Of a stretch of DNA of 12,792 nt, positions 1-8,772 are shown in pieces. Position 1 is the stretch's first letter. Every line of letters starts with the position of its first letter. A program made the position numbers and the translations under genes. The DNA lies in assembly GCA_900642245.1 (NCBI GenBank), contig CAAAJI010001174.1, forward strand, positions 1 through 12,792, read 5' to 3'. This DNA comes from Fragilaria radians. Lineage: Eukaryota; Bacillariophyta; Fragilariophyceae; Fragilariales; Fragilariaceae. Under the pieces are notes generated by a model that made no database searches, was not told where the DNA came from, and saw only the letters and a list, made by a program, of their open reading frames with translations.

Positions 1-1401
1 TCTATAACCCGATTACTAAAGAAAATGCGTAATAGGCATCTTTTCTTCATCTTGTTCATGACCTCATATGTTCCGCCTTTCTTCCAAAGGTGCACACGTC
101 TCTAAGAAGTCTTGGTAAAAATTGGTGAATAACCTGAGAAGATTGCCAATTGCACAAATTTAAGTTAATTGGAGTCAGCAGCATATTGGCAACGAATTCC
201 CTGAGTTGTTGAAGCAAGATGAAATTTTATCATGATTGGGAAATTTGTGGCTTTCCATTTATTGGACATTCGTCATACTTAGTATTGGGTTTATTTCTTG
301 TAATAAAGAGGTAAGAGGATTGTTTATGTACTCACTAAAACGGGTGGTGTCTGATTTTAAGTAGCATGATATCTTGTATCAAACAATCAAGTGTCGAGAA
401 CTATTGGCGCCGTTTCAGAATAAAGAGTAACATAATCAATACTTTCATACTCTGGACGTGTGAGCTTGATGGAATGACATGTTTAAAATGATAATGGAGC
501 TCAAATAATGCAATTTTTTCAAGTATTTTTAACCTAAAGAGGCTATGCCAATTTTTTAAATGAAAGTGCAACGTCACTCCTGTGAGCGGAGTGGATTGGT
601 AGATTTCCACAATCATGAATGAACACGTCGATTCCCATCTAGCAGCAGAGACAGCCAAAATTTAAAGTTTGTCCCAATGTACAAGCTCGGACTGAATAAC
701 AAGTCTCAATGTGAAACAGGCCATTTTCATGAGACAGGATAATCCTCTTGATGCATACGATTGCACAACCAAAATCAATTATTTTCAACTCGACATTGGA
801 ATGACTCTTTCCCTACTTACTATACATTCCTCAAAGTTTCGATTCAAGATTTCAATTTGAAGTGGTACACACCTTGTTTCCTATTGTTTTCAACCAGAGT
901 CACAAGACTCTATCGGATGGCAATACAGCAAGTAAGTTAGACATTGATCAACGTAAAATCACTGGACAAGTAATTGTTTCGTTAATTCATATAGAGGCAA
1001 GGCTGCTTATATTTTGATTATTAGTTGGTTTGCAATATCATTGATTTCTTCTTTTGTTTCTCAAGATAACCCTTTTCGGCAAGAGAGCATCACTTACGAG
1101 GAGCATTATCAATACATGAGCTACTGACGACAATGAAGCAAAGATATATGGCTCTGGATATTATATGTAAGTTCTAGCTCCCCAACGAAAGAATGAATTC
1201 AGATTGATGATTGTCAACTTCCAGTTTCCTCGTCATGGCAAATGAATTCCCAAATGCCAACACAATTCTGTGGACAACTGATACCAATAAAGCCTTCCCT
1301 TGGATTCACTTAGTCCCTGTTTATGTACTCCTAATTATTGATGTAAGAAAGAAAAAGATTGAATTATGCAAAGTGAGCTCCAACAAACAGAAGAACAATC
1401 A
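1..1401. other. No supportable gene; AT-rich sequence downstream of the DUF6824 gene
   Basis: I read this stretch on both strands and find only short open frames without a recognisable domain. Plus-strand translation between about 700 and 1400 gives several open stretches of 20-70 codons in shifting frames, for example 1211-1420, which starts at TTG rather than ATG. This could be an old transposon coding region or spliced exons, but no motif lets me name it. The last 1211-1420 stretch also overlaps the end of the minus-strand gene. No repeat or RNA gene was recognised. Confidence 0.5.
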
Positions 1402-2559
1402 TTATGTGGATTCCATCTGAGAATTCGGATCGTCTAGTGTCCACTTGAGTGCTTTTGTTTCTCGCAATGCTTGACTTGTTTTCTTTCGCGCTTCCATTGT
1501 CGTCATTTCACGCCATTGAGGATCATTGGATGTTCTATCTTGAATCAGAAAACGCCCCCCATAGCTATGGACGTAAGCTATGATACCCTGAGAGAGAGCT
1601 GTCTTGTCCGTTTTTTGACCTGCCGAGCGATACATTGACTTCATTTCTGATACAAGGTGGCGAAAACGTTTATTTCCTACATGATGATTTGATTTTCCAC
1701 CTCTACCAGAAAGAATGTCAGCCTCTGTAATTTCTTCATCCGGTATGAAAGTTTCATCAATAATTTTCTGCGATGATAATACAAGGGGAGATTGAATATT
1801 CTGCGAGAAGCGAGTATCACAGATTGAAGCATTGGAAATCACGAGTTGTACTTTTTCTGTTTCAGTCATAGAAACAATGTTGGGATTCACAATGTTATGT
1901 TTCGCTTCGTGGTTGGTTGCTGTCGACCTCATTTCCAACCCCATGTCATTAGGTTTTAACGGAACGTCACGATTATCTGTCTTTGGCATAAATAAACTGG
2001 ATGAAGCCACATCTGCCAAAGATTTTAGTGTATCGTTTGACGTAAATGGTCTACGCGTGAATGCCGGGTCACCAGCCAACTTTTGAGCAAATGCCTTGCT
2101 TGTCTGTTTTGTCAAAGGCATAAGGTCTGATGATTGAGTCATGTTACTCTTTGCATCATTTTTAGCTGCTACACAGGATTCTTCGGGTGTAATAATCCTG
2201 GAGAATCCTGGTTTGCGACTATCATTTCCAGAGTTGATGTCCCTAGAATAAGTGTTGTTGGTCATTGATCTTTCGTTTTCAGTAAAGGCAGACGATGAAA
2301 GCATATTAAGAGCCAAAAAATAACTAAGTCCAGAGATTTGTCTTTCGTTATCGTCATACGCATCGTCAAAAATGGAAGAGTCATTGTAACCTATGGTTTG
2401 TTCCTTAGCATCCAACTTGACCTCCAAGTTTTCCTTACTAATCGTTGCTGCACGCTTTACTACATCCCATTGAGAAATGGATCCAATCTTTCGTTTCAGG
2501 ATATTGGTTTCATTCGACAGCGATACACTATTCGGTTTTGTGTCAAGACTATCACACAT
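1402..2559 (-). CDS. DUF6824 domain protein, 385 residues, function unknown
   Basis: This is the only intact protein gene in the window. The C-terminal third, about residues 278-373, reads as the DUF6824 domain: a DILSGRGG box near 281-288, NHHVGNKRFR at 291-300, a GGRFL strand near 334-338, a Trp at 349 and the hallmark ARKKTSQALRE at 357-367. The family is widespread and multi-copy in diatoms; its molecular role is unknown. The Lys/Arg-rich helix at the end and the basic core suggest binding to an acidic partner, but that is inference. Residues 1-277 are polar, rich in Ser, Asn, Asp and Thr, with no signal peptide, membrane segment or recognised domain, so probably disordered. The open frame extends upstream to 2631, but only through a TTG, with an in-frame TGA about eight codons further; ATG at 2557-2559 is the first ATG, so I start there. 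A spliced 5' exon cannot be excluded. Codon and base use look richer in GC than the flanks. Stop is TAA at 1402-1404. Confidence 0.85.
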   Translation of the reverse strand: MCDSLDTKPNSVSLSNETNILKRKIGSISQWDVVKRAATISKENLEVKLDAKEQTIGYNDSSIFDDAYDDNERQISGLSYFLALNMLSSSAFTENERSMTNNTYSRDINSGNDSRKPGFSRIITPEESCVAAKNDAKSNMTQSSDLMPLTKQTSKAFAQKLAGDPAFTRRPFTSNDTLKSLADVASSSLFMPKTDNRDVPLKPNDMGLEMRSTATNHEAKHNIVNPNIVSMTETEKVQLVISNASICDTRFSQNIQSPLVLSSQKIIDETFIPDEEITEADILSGRGGKSNHHVGNKRFRHLVSEMKSMYRSAGQKTDKTALSQGIIAYVHSYGGRFLIQDRTSNDPQWREMTTMEARKKTSQALRETKALKWTLDDPNSQMEST

Positions 2560-2697
2560 CGTTGCGTTACAGTACGTTCGATTACATTCACCCAACCCAA
2601 AAATGTGGCTGACGGTAAAACGGTGTACCAAAATATGAAACTTGAAATTTGATACTGTTCAATATTTGGGAGGGAAAAGCTTCTACGTAGAAATCCA

Positions 2698-2810
2698 TCT
2701 ACTAAACCGGGTATGGACATTATTCAATAAATCATCGTCCATTCTCCGTAGTCTACTAACGCGGGTATGGACATTATCCAATAAAAATCATCATCGTCCA
2801 TTCTCCGTAG
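2698..2810. repeat. Two-copy tandem repeat upstream of the DUF6824 gene
   Basis: Unit 1 is 2698-2751 (54 bp) and unit 2 is 2752-2810 (59 bp). Both begin TCTACTAA, contain GGGTATGGACATTAT and end CATTCTCCGTAG. Unit 2 differs mainly by a few inserted bases in its A-rich centre. Each unit has ATGGAC and GTCCAT as inverted arms around an AT-rich loop, so each can fold as a weak hairpin. A related palindrome, CTACGTAG, lies just before at 2682-2689. The array starts about 140 bp upstream of the minus-strand ATG, so it sits where that gene's promoter or 5' leader should be. Unit 2 holds CCAAT (ATTGG on the gene strand) at 2777-2781. A regulatory role is inference. Confidence 0.85.
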
Positions 2811-2852
2811 AAAACGTACGAAAGAGGATAGACTTAGGTGACCCACCCCCAA

Positions 2853-2864
2853 CCCCCCCCCCCC
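2853..2864. repeat. Homopolymer tract of 12 C
   Basis: Twelve consecutive C follow a short C-rich lead-in (CCCACCCCCAA). The tract directly abuts the start of the dispersed repeat at 2866. Its length may be a sequencing or assembly estimate. Confidence 0.9.
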
Positions 2865-2865
2865 T

Positions 2866-2968
2866 TAAACATAAAAAGCCAAGATTTCAGATGATCAAGA
2901 GGACAATCTAGAATTGAAGATTTTGAACTTTTTCTGGGAAGAAACATTTGGAAAGGTGGTCAAGGACT
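2866..2968. repeat. Dispersed repeat, copy A (partner at 7957-8062)
   Basis: The sequence starting TAAACATAAAAAGCC is repeated at 7957. The first 22 bases are identical and the next roughly 55 align at about 80 percent by eye, passing through shared TTGAAGATTT and ending near GGTCAA(G/A)GACT. No clear open frame is conserved between the copies. The second copy lies between two copia fragments, so this is probably a piece of a transposable element, perhaps a non-coding end, but I cannot name the family. Confidence 0.75.
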
Positions 2969-3341
2969 TTCATTTCTTGTTTGCATTCTAAATGCTTACA
3001 ACAAGGTGATTGACACCCTTTGCTGTTGCTGAATGATTAATCATATTGTCAAGTAGCGCATTCATTGCAATAATTGCACATGGCTGCATAATGATTATGG
3101 CTATACCAACTGTTGTGAAAATGGATATAAGATTCTAGTACTAGTAACTTTGTCTCCTGTGATTTTGAGTGGATTTCTTTTACCAGGCACATTACTTAAC
3201 TACTCTTCATTGTCAGCAATCAATGTGACTTCTAATTTTTACGTTATTTGCCTTCCACAGTATTGTGCAGGCAGTTTCATTATTTTTTGTTTATTTGTCA
3301 AGCATCAAATTGATTTATTTATTGATTCCTATGTAAGGTTC
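2969..3341. other. Intergenic, nothing recognised
   Basis: AT-rich sequence with only short open frames. It may belong to the outer part of the duplicated unit that follows, but I could not align it to anything in the window. Confidence 0.5.
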
Positions 3342-3690
3342 TTCGAATATAGTAATACATCTAAAAGGCCTCCCTTAAATTTCTTTTGCGGTTTATTTCA
3401 GGTGAAAACTTTTATGGATCTAGTTGAACCTGATGGTTCAGCAAGTCATGCATCAAATTCACGGGTCACCTAATTTGTCCGCCTCTGCTAGTACTCATTT
3501 TTCCAAGGTATTAGATTATAACTTCACATTGTCCCTATGCATCATAATCAAAATGCTTGGAGGGATGCCGGTAGAGGGAAATCTGTCATACAGAAAGTTT
3601 ATTGACACACAATGCTCAACTCATATTTTTGATGTTTGGTATGAGATTTTTTCGATACATGTACCCTCGATGCGACCGTTGAGTCGTTTT
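3342..3690. repeat. Diverged tandem duplication, unit A
   Basis: This unit aligns with unit B (3691-4110) along its length. Matched anchors are: AAAAGGCCTCCCTT at 3363 against AAAATGGTCTCCCTT at 3731; TGATGGTTCAGCA at 3431 against 3811; GGTCACCTA and the following CTGCTAGT; CCTATGCAT at 3534 against 3916; GGAGGGATGCC near 3559 against GGAGGAATACC near 3962; and GCGACCGTT near 3672 against GCGTGACCGTT near 4090. The offset grows from 368 to about 420 because of small insertions in B. Identity is perhaps two thirds by eye. Unit A has open frames at 3150-3473 and 3424-3693 on the plus strand, but neither stays open in B, so I do not call a gene. Confidence 0.75.
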
Positions 3691-4110
3691 TAAGGAAACG
3701 TTTCACGTCTCAAATTTTAGAAATACAGCCAAAATGGTCTCCCTTGGAATACTTTTGCAGTTTGTTTCAAATAGAACCTTTTTGTTTTAAGTATTGGCTC
3801 TATTTTAAGCTGATGGTTCAGCATTTGGTTCGTCAAGTCAATGGTCACCTATTTTTCTACATCTGCTAGTGGGTATGTAATTTCCCACGGTATTTGATGA
3901 TAAGTTCATGTTGGGCCTATGCATATCTCAACATAGTGCATGCATAAAGATACATTTTTTGGGAGGAATACCAGAAGAAAGAAATCTATCTAAAGTGCTT
4001 ATGAATCAAGTGCAAATGCGCGATAGTACCTTCCAAGCATATTTTATTTTTGGCATATTTCTTACATACCATGAATGAATTTACTCGTTGCGTGACCGTT
4101 TCAAAATAAA
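3691..4110. repeat. Diverged tandem duplication, unit B
   Basis: Second copy of the unit described at 3342-3690, same orientation. It is longer by about 40-50 bases through scattered insertions. In one plus-strand frame the two units share a short peptide theme (LGGMPVEGNL in A, LGGIPEERNL in B), which hints that the ancestral unit could have been coding; stops elsewhere in B break the frame. No known domain recognised. Confidence 0.75.
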
Positions 4111-4185
4111 ATTCTAGTATCGTAAATCAAAGCATGGGAAAAAACAAGGTCTTCCTTTTCTTTACGGTTAAAGGTCTTTCATATA
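4111..4185. repeat. Possible truncated third unit of the same tandem duplication
   Basis: After the GCGTGACCGTTTC of unit B, the sequence AAGGTCTTCCTTTTCTTTACGGTT near 4148 resembles, loosely, the GGTCTCCCTT...TTTTGCAGTTT head of units A and B. The match is short and weak; it would make the array at least two and a bit units. Confidence 0.3.
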
Positions 4186-6467
4186 TCCATAGCTTCGAGG
4201 TATATGTGCTCCAGATTGACATCAGCAAGACTTCTTTTAACATGTTTATAATTGCATCAAATGTATAACATCACAGTAGATAAAACGCATAGATCTATAA
4301 GAATTATCAAGTATAGGGAAAGGAGAGGACTGGCATAAGTGGGCAAAAAGGTTTTTAGGTTCAGGGTTAACTTTTCATTCCATTTTAAAAAGTATTTCAA
4401 TGTAACAATGCTATTATATATACAAATTTGTAGGTATCAACAATAACGTTTGATTCATTCATTTTTTGGCTGCTCAATCTTAAATTCTTCAAAAAATTCC
4501 CAACATACTGGATATACAAGAAAAATCCACCCAAAATTTTCATGTCATGTCAATAACAATTGCAACTCATGATAATGAATGCTTTGACTCACCCAAAAAA
4601 CAGCCTCATAAAATAGATGTGAAATAATATAGATAAAATTAGAAACTAGAAAAACTCACAGTTAAATTACGAAAAAGAACAGATTTTGATTGCTCGAAGC
4701 TAACTTAGCTGAGTGTTCTGTAAACAAATGGAAAATTGCTGTCACACTGTATTTCATAAACATAATCAATAAGATTACTAAGGGAAAGAAACATAATGAT
4801 GATATTCACATGTCTTGTTTATCGATTTGCTGCGTTCATTCAATTTTTCGTAAAATTAATTGACTTTTGTTGACAGATAGTGAGGATAAAAAAATGCACC
4901 CAAGGTATATGTTCAAAAATGTACCGGAAAACGTTATTTGCGTAAAAGAAAGCTATTAAAATGTCATAAAACAGTGGAATTTTCTCGTAGAAAACCGTAA
5001 GCAGATGAAAAGTATATGTCCGAACTGGAAAATAATCCACATAAAATCGGCTTTTTCCTTAAACAATTCAGAAGCCATGACAAGAGAATACAATTGTAAA
5101 TCAATTACCTTTCATTTCAAGATATAAAGTGGGTGTGAATCATCTCTATAGGTATGTAAGGTATTTTGATTCAGATGACATTGCTGTTGATTTATCAACA
5201 ATATTTGAAATAAAAGGAATTTCCTACGATGCATCCTAGCAGGTTTTCTGCATTTATGACTACTGACAAATTTCCGGCACAACGGATCTCTCAAACAATG
5301 AAATGACAAACAAACTAATTCGAATCGCGTGCAATAATAGAAAAATTTGAATTAGCTAACATTTTACTTATGGCAGGTGTGTTACACAATAGATGGAGCA
5401 TACTAAGACTCCTATGTGCTGGATTCATTTCTTACCAGTCGGGGGGGGGGGGGGAATCGGAAAAAGAAGATTGTCATCCGATCCCCATGATAAAATATAC
5501 AAGGACCAAATTTCAAAAGTATACCTACATGCAAAGATCGTGTAGCAAGTAATTGAAAGAAAAATGGGGTCTATAATTCGATTAACTACCTTAGGAGTGT
5601 CCAAAGAATGTTGCTGCTTGTGCAGAGTCATATCAACTACTTTAAAGTGATTTATTGTCAATGGAATTAAAGTATATTGTTTCCGTTGATTTTGGTGCTA
5701 AGAAATATTCATCTCAAAACTGCATTATTGATTTTGCAATTTGACCACTATTGCTTGATTCAGTAAATACAACCATTTGTATCTTTTATTATCTAAGCAA
5801 AGTCCATCTTATTTATAGTTTAACATCAAAATGTCGGAAACATGTACAATTTACAAGTTCGAAAACTCAAGGAGGGGAACACTTTTGATTTATAACTACA
5901 GGAACCCAAATAAGGAGGAATACAATCCCAATTTTGATCATTCTACAACAGAAGTGCTTAAGGGCTAAAAATTTGCCTCCTATCAGTTTACAGCCAGATC
6001 TGATGTGAAATGTATGTAGTAGTAGGATACAAATCATATATGTTTTGTTCCAGCTTAGAAGATACTGCATGGAGTGAATCAGAAATAGGCCTGTGAATTC
6101 AAGAGTTCAGATGTAATATCATAGGTCAAATCTAGTTTTCAATTATGCAGGATGGCCGACGAGAACATTCATTTTGACATCCAAATTATTGGGATCATAA
6201 CTACTTGGTTGAAAATCGCACAGAGGTCTAATTAAAATCAAGGATTGAGTCATACTAAGTTGGCGATTGACGAAGATCTCTTCATCAATCAGAATATATT
6301 TATTTTAGTAAATTTTTTTCACAGTTCTAAGCATTACTGTTTTGAAAATCCAGCTTTATGCTTAGACAAGCAAAATGATACCATAAATAATGTTAGTCTT
6401 AACTCTAGGATACCTATTTTAATTATTTATTGTCTGGTTGTTGTGGATCCTTAGTTCCATTCAAATC
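4186..6467. other. Long AT-rich stretch with no gene found
   Basis: About 2.3 kb with only short chance open frames on both strands, none with a recognisable motif, conserved start context or partner. Apart from the 14-G tract at 5441-5454 I see no tandem repeat, no RNA gene and no clear retrotransposon protein. It could be unique intergenic sequence or very old transposon debris. Confidence 0.5.
5441..5454. repeat. Homopolymer tract of 14 G
   Basis: Fourteen consecutive G in otherwise AT-rich sequence. It mirrors, on the opposite strand, the 12-C tract at 2853-2864. Exact length is uncertain because such runs are error-prone. Confidence 0.9.
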
Positions 6468-6538
6468 GACTTTTGTTGGAAATTTCTACACAAACTTATC
6501 ACTCACAAGCTATTGTTAGTTCTCACTAAATTTGGATG
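6468..6538 (+). repeat. Direct repeat 1, boundary of element 1 (partner 12520-12556)
   Basis: It begins GACTTTTGTTGGAAA (6468-6482) and ends CTCA-C-TAAATTTGGATG (ends 6538). The partner at 12520-12556 has the same two blocks, 15 of 15 and about 16 of 17 bases, with roughly 34 fewer bases between them. The right block is the gag EIWM coding point, so both repeats represent the same place in the same kind of element. Confidence 0.7.
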
Positions 6539-7033
6539 CCAGTGCCCTTGAAAATCCAACAACAAACGGCTCAAGGGATCAACAAGGATAAACCATTAGA
6601 AGTTAAAGGAGAAGACACAATCCAATGGATAATAGAAGATGACAATGGTCATGTGTGTAGTCATCAATTCGAAAGAGCACCCAATATGCCTGAATTACCA
6701 TATTTCCTACTCAGCCCTCAGCATTGGGCTAAATCTACTGACAACAACTTTCCAAAGAAGGATGGTACCATGTGCAATACTAATGAAAAAATGAAACGGC
6801 AAACTTTGCACCGCAGGAATCAAGACATATCACCTGCTAAAGCTAGTAATGATGACAACATCCAAGAGTCCCCTAAGAATTCCATAAGCCATTCAAATGT
6901 CAGTCAGTATGAATATCAACCTTGTATGACTACCCACATGCAGGAGAGTTATGAGAAACAAGTCAATAATCTTGTAGCATTATCAAGTCCAAGAGGACAT
7001 GGGCAATGCAATAGCATTCCTTGCCCGCACTAA
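6527..7033 (+). pseudogene. Copia gag end and protease-region fragment (broken)
   Basis: The open frame from ATG 6536 to 7033 is 165 codons. Its start, IWMPVPL, looks like the gag segment that follows LAQVPP in diatom copia. From about residue 28 it reads DTIQWIIEDDNG, then PELPYFLLSPQHWAK, which is the segment C-terminal to the aspartic protease active site in this clade; the D-S/T-G active site itself is missing, so gag and protease have been joined by a deletion. The last 60 codons, Ser/Asn-rich, resemble the variable linker in front of reverse transcriptase. The integrase that should lie between is gone. Not functional. Confidence 0.7.
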
Positions 7034-7830
7034 TGCTGACACAATGTACTTTGACCAAGCTATGAAGCAACCTAGCAAGGATGAATTTGTTGTCAAAGCC
7101 ATAGTTCAAGAAGTAAACAACCACATTAATTGCAACCATTGGAAATTGATTTCAGTATCTGAAGTACCTAAGGGAAATGACAAATTGCCTGCAGTACGGT
7201 CAACAAAACGTGAAAGAGATGCAAAAGACCCGTCAGGAATGCAAGTGGAAGGCACTACTCAATGTGTATGAAGGAAAATAAAGTTGGCATCAACTTTTTT
7301 GAAACACACTTCCCTGCTGTGATTTGGCTTTCTATTTTCATTGGTGCTAGTATTATCAATTCTAAGCATTTAAAATACTTGTTAAATTGATTTCATTCAA
7401 GTTTACCCTCAAGTAGATATTGAATATAATCTGTATATGGAGCTACCAAAAGGCATTCAGACCAAATATGGAGATGGGAAGACACATGTACTTCAGTTGC
7501 TGAAGAATCTTTATGGTCAGCAAAAGGTAGGTTGTGTGGTCTCAACACTTATTTCAAGGCTTTAAAAGATATTGGTTTTGAACCCTCCAATGCTGATGAG
7601 TGCATATTCTACAGGAATAAGGTAATCTTCCTGGTGTATGTGGATGATGGCATTTTCATTAGCCCAGATGGACTCTTTAGAATTAAGCAGTTTAAACCCC
7701 CTCTGGAACATTCTGAGAAATCTACGTCCGAAAAGAAATACAAAATTGGAATATAAATTGTCCAACAAAAGGTTTTGTATATTTCATACATATCAAGATT
7801 CAATTGACTAGCAAATGGGAGTTTGAAATT
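6999..7830 (+). pseudogene. Copia reverse transcriptase, frameshifted
   Basis: The start of the domain is TMYFDQAMKQPSKDEF (from about 7044) followed by the WKL...EVPKG...LPAV segment, in one frame to about 7225. The line then shifts: INFFETHFPAV near 7289 in a second frame, DFIQVYPQ near 7389 and YMELPKGIQTKYG through LKNLYGQ to about 7530 back in the first, then LNTYFKALKDIGFEPSNADE, FYRNKVIFLVYVDDGIF at 7541-7663 in the second. Motif A (DFIQVYPQ, catalytic Asp) and motif C (YVDD, 7637-7648) survive. This is the polymerase that would copy element RNA to DNA. Several stops and at least three frameshifts make it a pseudogene. Everything after about 7760 is unrecognisable. Confidence 0.85.
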
Positions 7831-7956
7831 ACCCATTTTTTTAAAACTGAATGAGCTAGATCTCTGTAGCTACACTTTCAGCCTTCCACCACAAGTGGAT
7901 ATTCTACGGTAACAAGCACCCCAAATGACAATTTAGAGTGTATGTTGACACCGCTA

Positions 7957-8080
7957 TAAACATAAAAAGCCAAGATTTAAGATAGTCAAGAAGATGAATC
8001 TAAAGTTGAAGATTTCGAATTTTTCAAGGAAGTTCAATGCTTCCGAATTTGGTCAAAGACTCAAATTACAAAAAGCCAAG
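7957..8080. repeat. Dispersed repeat, copy B, at the tail-to-tail junction of elements 1 and 2
   Basis: Copy B of the repeat at 2866-2968 spans 7957-8062. Beyond it the 11-mer AAAAAGCCAAG, present at 7964-7974, recurs at 8070-8080, 106 bases later, so copy B may carry the beginning of a second tandem unit. The repeat lies between the fading 3' end of element 1 and the truncated pol of element 2, consistent with element-derived non-coding sequence. Confidence 0.7.
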
Positions 8081-8219
8081 CTGTGACAATAAAATGATGT
8101 TCTCAATGAATTGGAAGTTGCCATCACAGGTCTATAATAAATCATTACTGCGATTCTTTTAGTTATCCTTATCATGGATTTTTGATTATGTTGTAAAAGT
8201 TGCATTTGGCTGACTTTCT
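8081..8219. other. Short gap between copia fragments
   Basis: No open frame or repeat recognised. It lies between the dispersed repeat and the last readable codons of element 2 reverse transcriptase, and probably contains decayed pol sequence. Confidence 0.4.
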
Positions 8220-8770
8220 TTCAGATCTTTGAGATTATTTTCGATCTTTAAGTTGAATCTATTCTCCTTTAACTCAAACAATGCATTGATTAATATGGGG
8301 CTCCTTTACAATCACCTAGCAGTCATCAACATAGATCCCAGTGATTAAAATGTCGGTCTGGCTCCATTTTGACAACAACCACGGATCAGACTTGTTTTCC
8401 TTTAATCCAATTGACTTTAGAACAGAAATTAACTTTTTATCAAGTTCTCTGGCACTTTGAACAAGTCCATAGATTGTCTTAGTTTGTAATAAAAAATCAT
8501 TAGGATTAGAACTCATACCTAAATCTCTATGCTGGAAGGCTGTTCTTACATCCACAATTTATGCCTTTATATTCCAAGTTAGTTCATTTATACCTGGAGC
8601 AAAGCTTTCACAAAAGTCAATTTCAGGATCAGGAATTTGACTGTAACCACAAGCCACCAACCTTGCTCTAAAGACTCCATTCCTGTTGATCCTAAAGATC
8701 CATTTGTATTAAATAGTTCTATGATTCTTTGGGATATCTTGCTTTTTGATGATTCCCACACTTACATTTT
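8220..8770 (-). pseudogene. Element 2 reverse transcriptase, stops and deletion
   Basis: Read from high to low coordinates: RNGVFRARLVACGYSQIP (from about 8680), ESFAPGINELTW, a TAA stop, then VDVRTAF at 8535-8555 (motif A, catalytic Asp), KTIYGLVQSARELDKKLIS, LKSIGLKENKSDPWLLSKW and YVDDC at 8319-8333, followed by a TAG at 8316 and continuing weakly as KEPHINQ and LKIENNLKDL to about 8220. One frame carries most of it, so decay is mainly by stops and internal loss: the stretch between motif A and KTIYG is shorter than usual. The catalytic aspartates are still encoded. The fragment stops shortly after YVDD, with no RNase H. Confidence 0.85.
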
Positions 8771-8772
8771 AT

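Larger units (their letters stand above)
6468..7830 (+). mobile_element. Ty1/copia retrotransposon remnant, element 1 (protease-region fragment and reverse transcriptase)
   Basis: A degraded plus-strand copia element. It begins inside the end of gag (EIWM-like codons at 6527-6538), passes into the region after the protease, then jumps to reverse transcriptase; the integrase is absent, so about 1 kb has been lost near 6840-6990. Reverse transcriptase homology continues through YVDD at 7637-7648 and fades after about 7760-7830. No RNase H domain or clear LTR is visible. The coding line switches frame at least four times and contains stops, so the copy is dead. It faces element 2 tail to tail. 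Confidence 0.85.

Noticed and set aside
1..20. Similarity of the window start (TCTATAACCCGATTAC) to TCTATAATTCGATTAA at about 5571
   Set aside because: Only about 16 of 19 bases match and there is no extension on either side.
1211..1420. Plus-strand 69-codon open frame
   Set aside because: Starts at TTG, has no recognised domain and overlaps the end of the well-supported minus-strand gene.
1832..2652. Open frames on the opposite strand and in other frames over the DUF6824 gene
   Set aside because: Shadows of the real coding frame; no motifs.
3150..3693. Two plus-strand frames of 107 and 89 codons over duplication unit A
   Set aside because: The frames are not kept open in unit B and match no family, so a gene call is not supported.
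4355..4375. TTAGGTTCAGGGTTA, resembling telomeric repeats
   Set aside because: Single imperfect occurrence with no array.
4857..4876. GACTTTTGTTGACAG, sharing 11 bases with the direct repeats at 6468 and 12520
   Set aside because: Similarity stops after the 11-mer and no gag point follows; probably chance in AT-rich DNA.
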